A stretch of DNA of 29,814 nt from Fomitopsis serialis (lineage: Eukaryota > Basidiomycota > Agaricomycetes > Polyporales > Fomitopsidaceae): assembly GCF_022376445.1 (NCBI RefSeq), contig NW_025955411.1, positions 1 through 29,814 on the forward strand. Direction: 5' to 3'. The position numbers and the translations under genes are program-made. Below the pieces are notes generated by a model. That model ran no database searches. It was not told the DNA's origin and saw only the letters and a list, made by a program, of their open reading frames with translations. Positions 21,083 through 29,814 of the stretch are shown in pieces (the first letter of the stretch is position 1; each line of letters starts with the position of its first letter).

Positions 21083-21125
21083 CGGAACCGATCTGAACCG
21101 CGTTAGTCACATCGAGTCGGTTCAG
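21083..21125. promoter_or_regulatory. Repeated AACCG motif with 8-bp inverted repeat upstream of eS27
   Basis: About 160-200 bp before the eS27 start, CGGAACCG (21083-21090) is followed by CTGAACCG (21093-21100). The exact inverse, CGGTTCAG, lies at 21118-21125, leaving a 17-nt spacer. Spacing and position suit a transcription-factor site in a ribosomal protein promoter. No known factor can be named. Confidence 0.3.
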
Positions 21126-21282
21126 CCACCCTCGGAGAATTGGAACTCCGCTGAACTCAAGCCATGCCCTTGAACCTTATTAGAATCCCTCATCCACGCC
21201 CGGTCGACGACTCAGCGTCCCTCAAAACTTCGCCCTACTCGGTGCCGTCCCTTGTGTCCTTCCACTCGCTACATACTCAAAA

Positions 21283-21709
21283 ATGGTGAGCACTGCTTCG
21301 CAGTCTGATAGCTAGCAGTCTGATTGTGATGCCCCGCAACGAAAGACTCTCGCCGTCGATCTCCTCAACCCCCTCCCCGAGACTGAGAAGAGGAGCCACA
21401 AGCTCAAGCGTCTTGTGCAGTCCCCTAACTCGTATTTCATGGACGTTAAGTGCCCTGGTGAGTGCAGTGCTATGATCATAACGCATCGCATCATGCTCAT
21501 ACCCTGCCTCTACTAGGCTGCTTTGCGATCACGACTGTCTTCTCGCATGCGCAAACCGTCGTTCTCTGCGGCGCATGCGCAAGTGTGCTCTGCCAGCCTA
21601 CTGGTGGTAAGGCACGGCTGACGGAAGGTATGTACTTAACCAGTTGACTCATTTACGTATTGCCTGATCATATCCTTTTGCAGGGAGCTCGTACCGGAGG
21701 AAGAACTAA
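21283..21709 (+). CDS. RPS27: 40S ribosomal protein eS27
   Basis: Small zinc-binding subunit of the 40S ribosome. Four exons: 21283-21285, 21346-21457, 21517-21627, 21684-21709; 83 residues against 82 in yeast. The first exon is the ATG alone, followed by a GTGAGC donor, and the second exon starts [20 protein letters not shown]. The zinc ribbon is complete: KCPGC in exons 2-3 (the Gly codon is split) and CGAC in exon 3 ([17 protein letters not shown]). The protein ends SSYRRKN. All phases agree and no defect is seen. Confidence 0.97.
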
Positions 21710-22051
21710 GTTATCTTTCGCTTCCTTGTCACCTCTGTATCGCACTACCACGTAGCATCTGCGCCCACAGTATCGATATCATCATGCTTTCGTCACGCTT
21801 CGCTACACTCGACTCCGCGTCGTGTACTCTCACAGTAAAATCGCTTCCTCACTATGCTGCTGTGCGTGTGGGAGCCATGCGGGACGAAGGTTAAGTAACC
21901 AATATTCTAGTCATCCATGTCATGCGATGTATGATCCAAGCTCACTATGCACTTATATTGCGCTCCTGTATTAGATAAACTGTCCCTCGGTCACGTAAGC
22001 TACGGTCTAAGGTTGAACTGAACATGAGTGTGTTATCCATATGTTCCCGAG
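21710..22051. other. Convergent intergenic region (eS27 / thioesterase)
   Basis: The 3' flanks of two genes that face each other, 342 nt. No gene-like frame is present, and no terminator signal could be named beyond scattered AT-rich stretches. Confidence 0.45.
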
Positions 22052-23490
22052 CTAGATCTTCGACTTGATATTGTGCGGTTGTTGTGCAGCACCGTCCCCT
22101 CTAGCGCGAACGACGCCTTCTTGAGAGGCGACTGCAATCAACGTTCCACTACGGCTGTACATCTGCGTGGATGTGTCAGTCTTCCAGTACTGTTTGACAC
22201 CTATGACTCACTCTGCCATGCACAACTCCCCGACCGTTGCCAGCCCGTGGCGACTCGACCTGCAAAGGACGATGTCAGATTGCCGACGTCGTGTGAAGCG
22301 CGTAGACAAATACCACGTAGAGGATCCAATCACCACAGTCAAAAGAATTGCTGGTAGGCCAGATTGAATGAATACGACGTGTGTCAACACATGGCCGCGA
22401 CTTACTCGTAAAACCACATGGTGTGATCCAAGGAGATCTGAATTAAAGTATTGAGTCTAGGTACCGGACCAGGACGGCCGCGGAACTAATCACCAGCATA
22501 TTGAGTTGCTTGGGACCCTCAGTGTGTGAATTCAGACCCAGTGTACGTCGCACGACCCCGACGCTGTGCAGAAGATACCATCAGTGACAGTACAACACAC
22601 CACGGAGTATGGGACTGACAATTGAGAATCTGATATATAGGCCAGGATACACTGCGACGTCTCAGCACACACTGACCACAGACACAACAATAGGACCTCA
22701 CCTTCTGGAAAGGGGCGTCATACTTCGGGATATTCCTCGCCTTGAACCACCACATATAAACAGTAGCACCATCAGACGCGTTGGTAATACCCGCTGTTTT
22801 GACTCCCATTGGGCTCTTCCTACGCTCCTGCAAGAAGCGCATGAGGAGAAGCACCTTTCAGTACACGAAAGTCATGCCTGTATGTATTCCTCCGCATACA
22901 CTCTGAGCCTGGGGTCCAGATCTTTGCGAAGAAGCATGCGTTCGTAGTATTCTTGTACATCTTCGCAATTCTCCGGATTCGGTACGTTGGGAGGCATGGG
23001 CCATTGATGGACAGGCTGCCCACGCTCAGGCCTTTGGAACGAACAGAGCATCACGAATACGGTGCGGCCGCGCTGAACGGCACTGACCGTCCGTGTCACG
23101 TACGAGCGGCCATCACGTACTCGCACCACCTGGTAGATGATCGGAATGGCTGGCGACACGCCCAGCAGGAAATAGCACTAATGGCACGTTATGTCGAGGT
23201 CGTTTGTGAAGGACAAGATGGTACCTACGTGCAAAGACTTCAAGCTAACTGAGCCTCCTGCATGCACGTACTATAGGGGAGGCTCCACTCACATGCAGAG
23301 CGTAATCCGGAGACACACAGTTCGTAGCCGACACGAGGGCCTGCGAGATGACCTGTCCACCGTAGACTCCTCTAGAGCGAATCGGAAGCCATAGTGACTT
23401 GGAGCGGAAGAGGTTGGTGTCGAGCTGCTCTACCTCCAAGGAGGTGGATATCTGCTCGTGTTCCTCCTGTCGGTTGTTTACTTCGGCCAT
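22052..23490 (-). CDS. TES1: Acyl-CoA thioesterase II (TesB/ACOT8/Tes1 type), probably peroxisomal
   Basis: Hydrolyses acyl-CoA to free fatty acid and CoA, supporting peroxisomal beta-oxidation. Ten exons: 23490-23293, 23237-23229, 23177-22878, 22827-22702, 22651-22620, 22563-22494, 22437-22406, 22350-22317, 22259-22212, 22162-22052. All phases agree, giving 319 residues, the same as human ACOT8. It has two hot-dog halves. N-terminal marks: LDTNLFRSKSLWLP and GVYGGQVISQAL, then LHSLHCYFLLGVSPAIPIIY, where SLH comes from a 9-nt exon. C-terminal marks: SLDHTMWFYDNSFDCGDWIL (the Asp is a catalytic candidate), ESPRAGNGRGVVHGRMYSR and VASQEGVVR with the catalytic-type Gln. The protein ends SKI, a variant of the PTS1 import signal. 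The intron after exon 3 begins with GC rather than GT. Confidence 0.94.
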
Positions 23491-23847
23491 GGATGCAGAG
23501 TCCTAATGGTGAAAAGAGCAACGGCCACGACCAGCAACGACAGTGAGAATGACCCGCTTTTACATCCACTGTCGGTGGCATCCAGACGACCGGCGCGCCG
23601 GACTACGATGGCAGAATCAGACGCGCTGTGTCCAATATGCGGCTACGCCGGGTCAGTTTTCGTAGCCGGACGCAGCAGCCACCCCCGCACTCGGGATTGT
23701 CTCGGTGTGCTGTCCATCCCCGAGGCGTTCGATATGATGTACACAAGCAGTAAGTATGCCAGCTGCAGTCTCACGAAGCGTAGTACATAGGGCGCCCCAA
23801 GTCCAATCCTCCTTGACGCGATTCATGGAATACATGGTGCTATCCCG
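23491..23847. other. Tandem intergenic region (XPA to thioesterase)
   Basis: Between the XPA stop and the thioesterase start, both on the minus strand, so this is the thioesterase promoter. A plus-strand frame (23608-23790) contains CPICGYAG by chance and lies antisense in the promoter; it was not called. Confidence 0.45.
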
Positions 23848-25017
23848 TCAGAACTCCTCCACCTCAATCGTGAAGCCACACTCGTGACATACTTGCTGGC
23901 CGACACCGTCTGCACCTTTCTCGACCACTCCGAAAACATGTTTGTGCTCCTGGTCCTTTCGCTTCTGCCAAACTGTTTCCCGTGTCCGTCTCCGCAGCTC
24001 CTTCAATCCTTCTTCGAATTTCTTATTCTTCTTCTTCTTCTTCTCAGCCGTCCGCCGCTCCCACTCTGCATCCAGGGCTTCCGGCGATCCCCACTTCTTC
24101 CATGCGAATTCCTCTACCTGATACCTGAGGAACAGCATCATGTTTGCAAAGGTGGATTTGTGAGGATTGGCCTTGAGCAGATGCGGCATTAGCTCTTGAT
24201 CTCGGAGTTCCGCTGTAACACTCGTGAGCAGGGAGTAGCAAGGCGCGCAAGTCGACTAACCATCGGTCAATAGGTAATCCTGGCACCATAGCGTGAGCAT
24301 GGTGTGCGTTTGCCAATTGCCACTGGTCGGCTTACCTCTTTACATTCTGTCTTTGTCAGAAGGCTATACTTCTCTGGCTTCTCGTTCTTGCATCTATTGC
24401 ACACGAGACAGCCAAAGACCTTCTTATACGTCTGGTCTATGTCGATCGACTGACATTCTACGCATTTCGGGTTGAGATTTGGATCAAGGAAGAGCGCTGG
24501 AAGAGCCTATCAGCACCACTAACACGTTCAACGGAACGATGAGACGTACGAGGTTCCAAATTCTGCATCGCTCTTTGCCTTTCGCGTTCCTTCTCCTTGG
24601 CCCGTAATTGCTCGTCAATCTCCTTCCCGTCCTCCACTAAGAATCCTCCTTTGGAATTGACCATCTTCGATAAGTCATACTCGAAGTATTTCCCTAGCCG
24701 CGAGTCGCGTCTGAGTTTCGTAGGCGGCTTAGGGGCTGTTGGTGATGTTGAATCCGCAGGGACGACACCCATGGTCCGCTTGCCCTGGCTGTTGGGTACG
24801 GAAGAAGGACCGGCCTCCAATTCACGCTCACGTTGCCTAGCCTTCGCTGATGAACAAGAGAATGAACTCCCGGAAAGACGGGATGGCTGTGGATGCTCGC
24901 ACCTTTCAGTCTGTTAAGCTCTACCCGCTTCACTTGCTCTGGAGTAAGCTCCAGAATTCCGGGTGGCCGCGGAGGGGGAGTCGTGAGCCTGGATGCGTTT
25001 GTATTTCCTTGCTCCAT
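23848..25017 (-). CDS. RAD14: DNA repair protein XPA / Rad14
   Basis: Nucleotide excision repair factor that verifies damage and binds kinked DNA together with RPA and TFIIH, in the nucleus. Five exons: 25017-24903, 24846-24550, 24496-24336, 24279-24261, 24212-23848; 318 residues with all phases agreeing. The N-terminal third is Pro/charged and disordered (LELTPEQVKRVELNRLKAKA). The XPA zinc finger is complete: CVEC, 17 residues, then CNRC. The DNA-binding part follows (TDAELRDQELMPHLLKANPH, FLRYQVEEFAWKKWGSPEAL), then a long basic helix of Lys/Arg/Glu and a short C-terminal CHECGF motif seen in fungal Rad14. Exon 4 is only 19 nt. The start was chosen at the first Met of the conserved N-terminus; the upstream open frame is not family-like. 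Confidence 0.95.
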
Positions 25018-25386
25018 AATGAGGTGAGTATGAATGGGTTCTAAGGCAAGACGGGAATCGCCGCTTTCTGTCGTGTACAAGCTTCGTCGTTCGAGAGAGG
25101 CGTGGTTCCCGATTGGAATTAAGCGGGTCGATCTTTGTAAGCGCTGGCGCGGTCTGTGGCGCAGAGTCATGCGAGGTCCTGGACTCCTCACTGGGAGCTG
25201 TTTAGACTGAGGCATAGACTGTATCGCCACTTCACATACGTTCGTATGCGGTGAAATTCGGAGTGAGTCAACCATGCATGAGATTACTGAGCGAACAGAG
25301 GAGCAAGTACAACAACAGATGACCGGACTGCGACGAAGTAATAGTACTGGTACCCGAGTAGTACACCACACAGAATATCTCCGGGA
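25018..25386. other. Tandem intergenic region (histone deacetylase to XPA)
   Basis: Promoter side of XPA and 3' flank of the histone deacetylase, both on the minus strand. The minus frame stays open through it as an extension of the XPA first exon, but its translation has no family character. Nothing else is seen. Confidence 0.45.
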
Positions 25387-27691
25387 CTAGCTGGTGCCTG
25401 TACTCGACACCGGCGGGTCAACCGCCATGCCATTTGTGGGAGCAGCTACAGGAGGCTTTGACCTTGATCTGGCTCTGGCAGCGACGCTGGTCTGTCCGAT
25501 GGAAGAATCGTCATCGATGTCCATGTCAGACTGCCCTGATGACCCGACGGTCATGCTTGGGGGTGGGGCACTGGCAACGGACGCCGCCGCACTAGGTCCC
25601 AGGCCGTGGGTAGTGCCGGTAGTCATAATGCCACTGCTGCACGACGACCAGTCCCAGTGGCCACATTATCGCGCTCGGCATGACTGCATGGTCGCGTCTG
25701 CCGCCTTCCCCTCGTCATCGGAATCAGACAATTCGCCATCGGCTTGACGTCTTGCATCCAACAAACGCTGCGGACGTCGCTCATCTCGAGAGATCATGTC
25801 TTCGTCCTCGTCTAGATCGTCCAGGAGGTCGTCCAAGGGTATCCGGGGTACATCTAATCTCCTGTCAACTTGATGATTAGAACTCAAAGGATGTCTCGCC
25901 GACCTTGCATCTGAACACTCGGTGGTCCGCCAACATGTCTGAGATGTTCCAGTACGATGCCTTTGACACGGTCCAGATAGCCAGGACTATTCATGTCCTC
26001 CATGTTGGATGGCTTCACGTCTAGTTCATAATCCGGTCCAAAATACTCGTAGTACTCGTTCATCGGTATTTCTGACAAAGACATTGGGGTGAAACTCGCG
26101 CCAAGAGGACAAAGCACTCACCTGAACCGAGTTCAACGCCAGCGGCGAGACCGGTTTCGTATGCCCAGCACCGACTGACATTACGCATAGTGTAACCGCC
26201 ACCCCCGAGGATGAGTAATGGCTTGTTGAAGGACTTCACGAATTTCACACAGCTGCGTGACCTTCATGACCTCAATATTGCAATGTTGTACGAGACAGGA
26301 ACCATCACATACCTTTCATGGACAGGTTGAGACAACCTAGTTTGTCACCGGAGAGCGAATCGGTACCACACTGCAAAACAATAGCTCCTGGGTCGAAGCG
26401 TTCCATGACAGATCGGATTACCTGAAAACGCCGTAAGTGAGACGCGGATGTCACTCCCGCAGTCAATCACAGTACCGGTTCAAATACACTTTTGTAGCTC
26501 TCATCGGTGACACCGTCCCGAAGGGGAAAATTGAGAGCGTAGTGCTTGCCCTTACCAATGCCCACATCCTGGTGTAAGGTGCATGTCCGTTGCGATAAAT
26601 CAGTGAGACTATGAGAAGTGAGAGGTGCACGCACCCGCAGTTCGCCAGTACCTGGGAAGAACTCTCCGTACTTGTGAAAACTGCAGGTCATCACACGATC
26701 TGTAGTGTAAAAGGCTTCCTCGACACCATCTCCATGGTGCACATCGATGTCGATGTACAGGACACGCGTGTGGTATCTGGATAACGACGCTTGAGGTATC
26801 GCCTTTATGAAATTAGAAGAAGAACTAACCGCAACAGCTCAAGTATGCCTAGCACAATATCTAGAACCGTTTCAGAGACATCGATGTAAAGAGGCATGCC
26901 GCACATACGAACCATTGACGTAGCAGAAGCCACTGGCTTCACTTTTCTTTGCGTGATGGAGCCCACCCGCCCAATTGACTGCAATGTCACATTTGTCGCG
27001 ACTTAATCGAGCAGCGCCCTCTTAAACGATCATGGTGAGCCGATGTGAATGGGCTGTGGCGTCATTACTCACCCATAGAGCCTCCCGCTGATATTGAGCA
27101 ATACTCGAACAAGCCGTCGAACACCGGACAGTCATCGCCAACATTATCTGTTACAAAGGTGAACAAGTCTTCTTAGCATATGCGCCAGAAATCAGGATAG
27201 GCACGGACATTTGTGCTGTTCCTTCGTATAATTGCCCATGCTGCTGGGCGTGATTCGACTGAGGAATTCGACATATTCATCAGAGTGGAACTGTGTCATC
27301 TCGCGTTTCGTCGCGGGTTTGGCACGCTATACAGCCGTTTAAGCCAGGCAGTGTGAATCAAATGCTGTATGTACGCACGAAGATCTCCATTTTCTTGTAG
27401 AGGCCATAGTTCATTACCAGTGAATGGCACATCCGGATCCGCGTAGGCTTCATCCTGTAGTTATAAACGACAATGCAGGTATATGGAAGACGCAACGATT
27501 ACAGGTAAAAAGGATGCGACTCACGGATGACCGGGCCCATAATGGAAACCGCTCACGTCCGAATCGAAGAAGTAGCACTAGCGGGGAACAGCCGTTAGCC
27601 TCGGAGTGCAAGCCACATAGAATGGGCAGCAGATAATACACACGACACGCTTCTTGGGTTCTCCGTCTATGGGATTCATAACCGGCGCCAT
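25387..27691 (-). CDS. RPD3: Class I histone deacetylase (Rpd3/HDAC1 type), 14 exons, one apparent frameshift
   Basis: Zinc-dependent lysine deacetylase of nuclear corepressor complexes. Exons: 27691-27644, 27577-27525, 27454-27379, 27326-27209, 27147-27073, 27020-26913, 26860-26830, 26776-26635, 26568-26476, 26421-26313, 26261-26122, 26071-25904, 25853-25685, 25636-25387; about 526 residues. The catalytic set is present: [47 protein letters not shown] and [18 protein letters not shown]. One base is missing near 26252-26254 (family [12 protein letters not shown]); all other phases agree. The acidic stretch [14 protein letters not shown] is followed by a Ser/Thr/Pro-rich tail. That tail is reached by a 48-nt intron (25684-25637); if the intron is retained, translation stops 7 codons later at 25666. 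The missing base is most likely a sequence error. Confidence 0.95.
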
Positions 27692-28011
27692 GCTGCCTAC
27701 CACAGGGAGAGTGAGGACGGAAGACCTGCCAAAGCCCAGCACAAGCTGCCGGTGCACTGTAGGCTGCTGCAGCCACACGCCAGGCGCCGAGCGCCGCAAC
27801 AACTTGCGGCACGTGACCAAAGTGCTTGTTTGGCAAAGGCTTTTGATCCTAACAAATGACGTAACGTATCGCATGCATGTCTTTCGTAAAGTATACTCTC
27901 GCCGTTGAATTGGCTCACAGGGCTCTGTACGGATTCACGCTACAGACAAAACATAACAGGCTCTAGGACTAAGACAGCATCGACAGTACGACTGAAAACC
28001 ATGATTGGGAT
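27692..28011. other. Tandem intergenic region (DinB-like to histone deacetylase)
   Basis: 320 nt between two minus-strand genes, so it holds the histone deacetylase promoter. The open frames through it are shadows. No specific element was identified. Confidence 0.45.
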
Positions 28012-28832
28012 TTACATCTTGTGCTTGCCGAGCGGCGCTTGCGAACCGTTGTGTACCAACGTGGACGGCGCGAAGCCAAAGGATTCCTCCAGATGGATAC
28101 CCTAGGTCACAGTGAGCCTGCGGAAGCTAGCAGACTGGCAGGCTGGATACGCACAAGTTCTCCAGCGATGACCCGTACCTATACGTGACCGATTAGTCTT
28201 CAAAACACGAGATTCTGGAAGTCACTCTACCATTGACCAGTGATGGACTGCGTGTAATCCAGCAAACCATAGCTTCAAAAGATGTTCAGTGATTGTTGAG
28301 ATACATCAAGCAAAACTCACCTCTCGCCCGAACGTCGTCTGTACGACCTGTGGATATGGAGTAATAGCATGCAGCATGATGGGTTCTTCCATCTTTGCTT
28401 TTGGCACGGTTTGATTCAGTTGCTCAATCGCAGCGTCCAATGCATCCCGTGCTGCTTGACGATCACTCTCCATGGGGGTGTTGCGCGACCTCACATCGTA
28501 GTTGAGAACATGCGGTGACGGAGTTGACAGGCACTCCATGAGGAGTACAAAATGGTCCCTCGCGTGCCTCAAGTGTTTTCCTGACGAGCTGTGAGGGAGA
28601 GCAGACTACGGATTGAGTGGGCTATACCTATCGTCGAGCCAGGAAGATATTGTGAGTGCACTGTAAGCTGGTCATCCGAGGTCAGGGCTGCGTCGACCAG
28701 ATCGACAGCCTGACGCAAGACGATCGTGGACACCTCCAATAACCTAGCCAGCGCCGTGGCTTCGTCAGCTTGTTCATGGGCAATGCAGCTGGCTGCATCT
28801 GCGTGCCTGTGAGGTGCAGGACCAGGCGACAT
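28012..28832 (-). CDS. DinB/YfiT-like four-helix-bundle protein
   Basis: Five exons: 28832-28628, 28580-28321, 28272-28231, 28178-28155, 28101-28012; 206 residues, all phases agreeing. The pattern fits the DinB superfamily of metal-binding four-helix bundles. A first His-bearing helix start is seen at GKHLRHARDHFVLLME, with a motif LHAVHHWSMVRVIAGELGI late in the chain supplying the other His ligands. In bacteria, members include thiol S-transferases and DNA-damage-inducible proteins; fungal members are mostly unstudied, so the reaction is unknown. The second exon is followed by three short ones (42, 24 and 90 nt). The end APSTLVHNGSQAPLGKHKM looks conserved. No targeting signal is apparent. 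It lies head to head with succinyl-CoA ligase, 535 bp apart. Confidence 0.72.
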
Positions 28833-29367
28833 GTCGTGGGAGAAGATGGTGGTTTATGAGTGAGGGCGGGGACCCGAGAAGTGCTTCGCAACGAGGTTCC
28901 CATGCACTCGGCCGAGGAGGTGTCGCGAGTCACGCAAAGGCCATCCGAGAGAGAATCGCGGGCGGACATAGAGAAGCAGTATATTCAGCGTGGGGATAGT
29001 ATGTACGACATGAGCGAAGCACAGCGATTGTTTCTCTGCAAAATTTCGGAGTACCCATCGACGAGTAATCCGAACTCAAAGCGAGAACGGCAACCGTCCC
29101 TCTACCAGAATTGAGCCCGCACCATACTGCTGAGAGATGGAGGGTGAGAGACAGGAAGAACAACATAGCACCCGTCTTCCGTCGTCGTCGTTCTGGTCAA
29201 CGTGTGTCTGCACTGCACGTCCGCGCGGGTTCCCGAATGATTGCTGACTAAGCAACCGAGCCCGCTCAAAGCCCGCTATAATAGGTATCACGCTGGCGAT
29301 GCTGTACTGGCTAGCGACTTCACACTGACCTCACGTCTTTCCGCACTCCCCTCCTCAGTCCACCACC
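28833..29367. other. Divergent intergenic region (DinB-like / succinyl-CoA ligase)
   Basis: 535 bp between outward-facing genes, presumably holding both promoters. Short frames on both strands (28860-29114 plus, 28930-29166 minus) are not coding-like. A pyrimidine-rich stretch precedes the succinyl-CoA ligase start at about 29340-29366. Confidence 0.45.
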
Positions 29368-29814
29368 ATGTTCGCAGCTCTGCGGAAGGCCCCTTCTATT
29401 GCTCGGGTGAGCCCTACACGCGCAATCTGCTCAGAACATACCTGACCAGTCACTCCAGGTCGCGTCTGCCGGTCAGAGGCGCTTCCTCTCCATACATGAT
29501 ACCAGTCCGTGACGCTATTGAACTCCGTACGTACGCTCGTGTCATATCCGAGTGATCGCTCATGTTGCATACAGTACGGCATACCCACTCCGAAGAGCAT
29601 ACCTGCTAAGTCTCCGGAAGAGGCGTTCGAGGCAGCGCGTCAGTTCGGTACGTGTTTGCATTCACGTGTCCGCAGTGTGAGCCCAATGAGTCTGTCTATG
29701 CAAAGAATCCACCGGCTGTGTCATCAAAGCTCAAGTACTCGCTGGCGGACGAGGAAAGGGCAAATTCGACAATGGGTTCCAAGGAGGTGTTCATTGGTTT
29801 CAAGGTACATCCAC
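29368..29814 (+). CDS. LSC2: Succinate-CoA ligase beta subunit, mitochondrial (5' part, cut by window end)
   Basis: Beta subunit of the TCA-cycle enzyme that converts succinyl-CoA to succinate with ATP or GTP formation in the mitochondrial matrix. Exons seen: 29368-29406, 29459-29526, 29575-29647, 29706-29804; the window ends inside the next intron. The N-terminus MFAALRKAPSIARVASAGQR is a presequence, then LSIHEYQSVTLL and YGIPTPKSIPAKSPEEAFEA begin the ATP-grasp domain, followed by CVIKAQVLAGGRGKGKFDNG. Two single-base gaps are seen, at 29499/29500 (in the His-Glu-Tyr motif) and at about 29793-29796 (family GGVH-[LM]-V); both break the frame unless corrected. The rest of the gene lies beyond the window. 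Confidence 0.9.

Larger units (their letters stand above)
19850..21282. other. Long divergent intergenic region (BTG gene / eS27)
   Basis: The largest gene-poor stretch, about 1.4 kb. It must hold the promoters of the BTG-domain gene and of eS27, and it contains a dinucleotide repeat at 20756-20776. Frames 20416-20628 (plus), 20453-20668 (minus) and 20003-20326 (plus) have moderately protein-like translations, but each overlaps the others antisense, lacks splice or domain support and was not called. Confidence 0.4.

Noticed and set aside
23608..23790. Plus-strand frame with CPICGYAG, resembling half a zinc finger
   Set aside because: Only one Cys pair, short, and antisense within the thioesterase promoter.

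Overview
The window is nuclear DNA of a filamentous basidiomycete, most likely an agaricomycete. Nearly every gene is cut by short introns of about 45-65 nt with GT..AG ends, exons can be only a few codons long, and genes lie close together on both strands. The recognisable proteins are eukaryotic housekeeping types. No rRNA, tRNA, transposon, CRISPR or secondary-metabolite cluster was seen. The exon structures given here were traced by hand from splice signals, reading phase and remembered family motifs; no alignment was run.

Layout, left to right. 434-2357 (-) sugar-porter MFS transporter; 3157-3525 (-) small unknown ORF; 4212-4941 (-) peroxisomal membrane protein PXMP4/PMP24; 5609-7048 (+) MTC1-like protein; 7257-9548 (-) large unknown protein with two N-terminal membrane segments; 10014-11150 (-) complex I 30 kDa subunit, divergent from 11291-12092 (+) spliceosomal SPF27/BCAS2; 12207-13492 (-) degenerate REX4-like exonuclease; 14137-15670 (-) biotin synthase; 15999-17348 (-) coding-like pieces of an unidentified gene; 17656-18499 (-) unknown small protein; 18863-19849 (-) BTG/Tob-domain protein; 21283-21709 (+) ribosomal protein eS27; then a tandem minus-strand run of acyl-CoA thioesterase (22052-23490), XPA/Rad14 (23848-25017), class I histone deacetylase (25387-27691) and DinB-like protein (28012-28832); finally the 5' part of succinyl-CoA ligase beta (29368-end, +).

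The genes do not form one pathway. Two are peroxisomal (PXMP4, and a thioesterase ending in the PTS1-like tripeptide SKI), and three or four serve mitochondrial metabolism (complex I, succinyl-CoA ligase, biotin synthase, possibly MTC1).

Two features stand out. First, the window is rich in very small exons (3, 9, 19, 21, 23 and 24 nt) and two introns appear to be GC-AG; one of these splits the codon of an iron-sulfur cysteine in biotin synthase. Second, single-base shifts recur at conserved positions in several genes that should be essential (SPF27, HDAC, succinyl-CoA ligase, also the transporter), while other genes of similar length read cleanly. This looks more like indel errors in the assembled sequence than gene death. 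The REX4-like gene is different: besides its shifts, its catalytic acidic residues are replaced, so it is a candidate pseudoenzyme or pseudogene.
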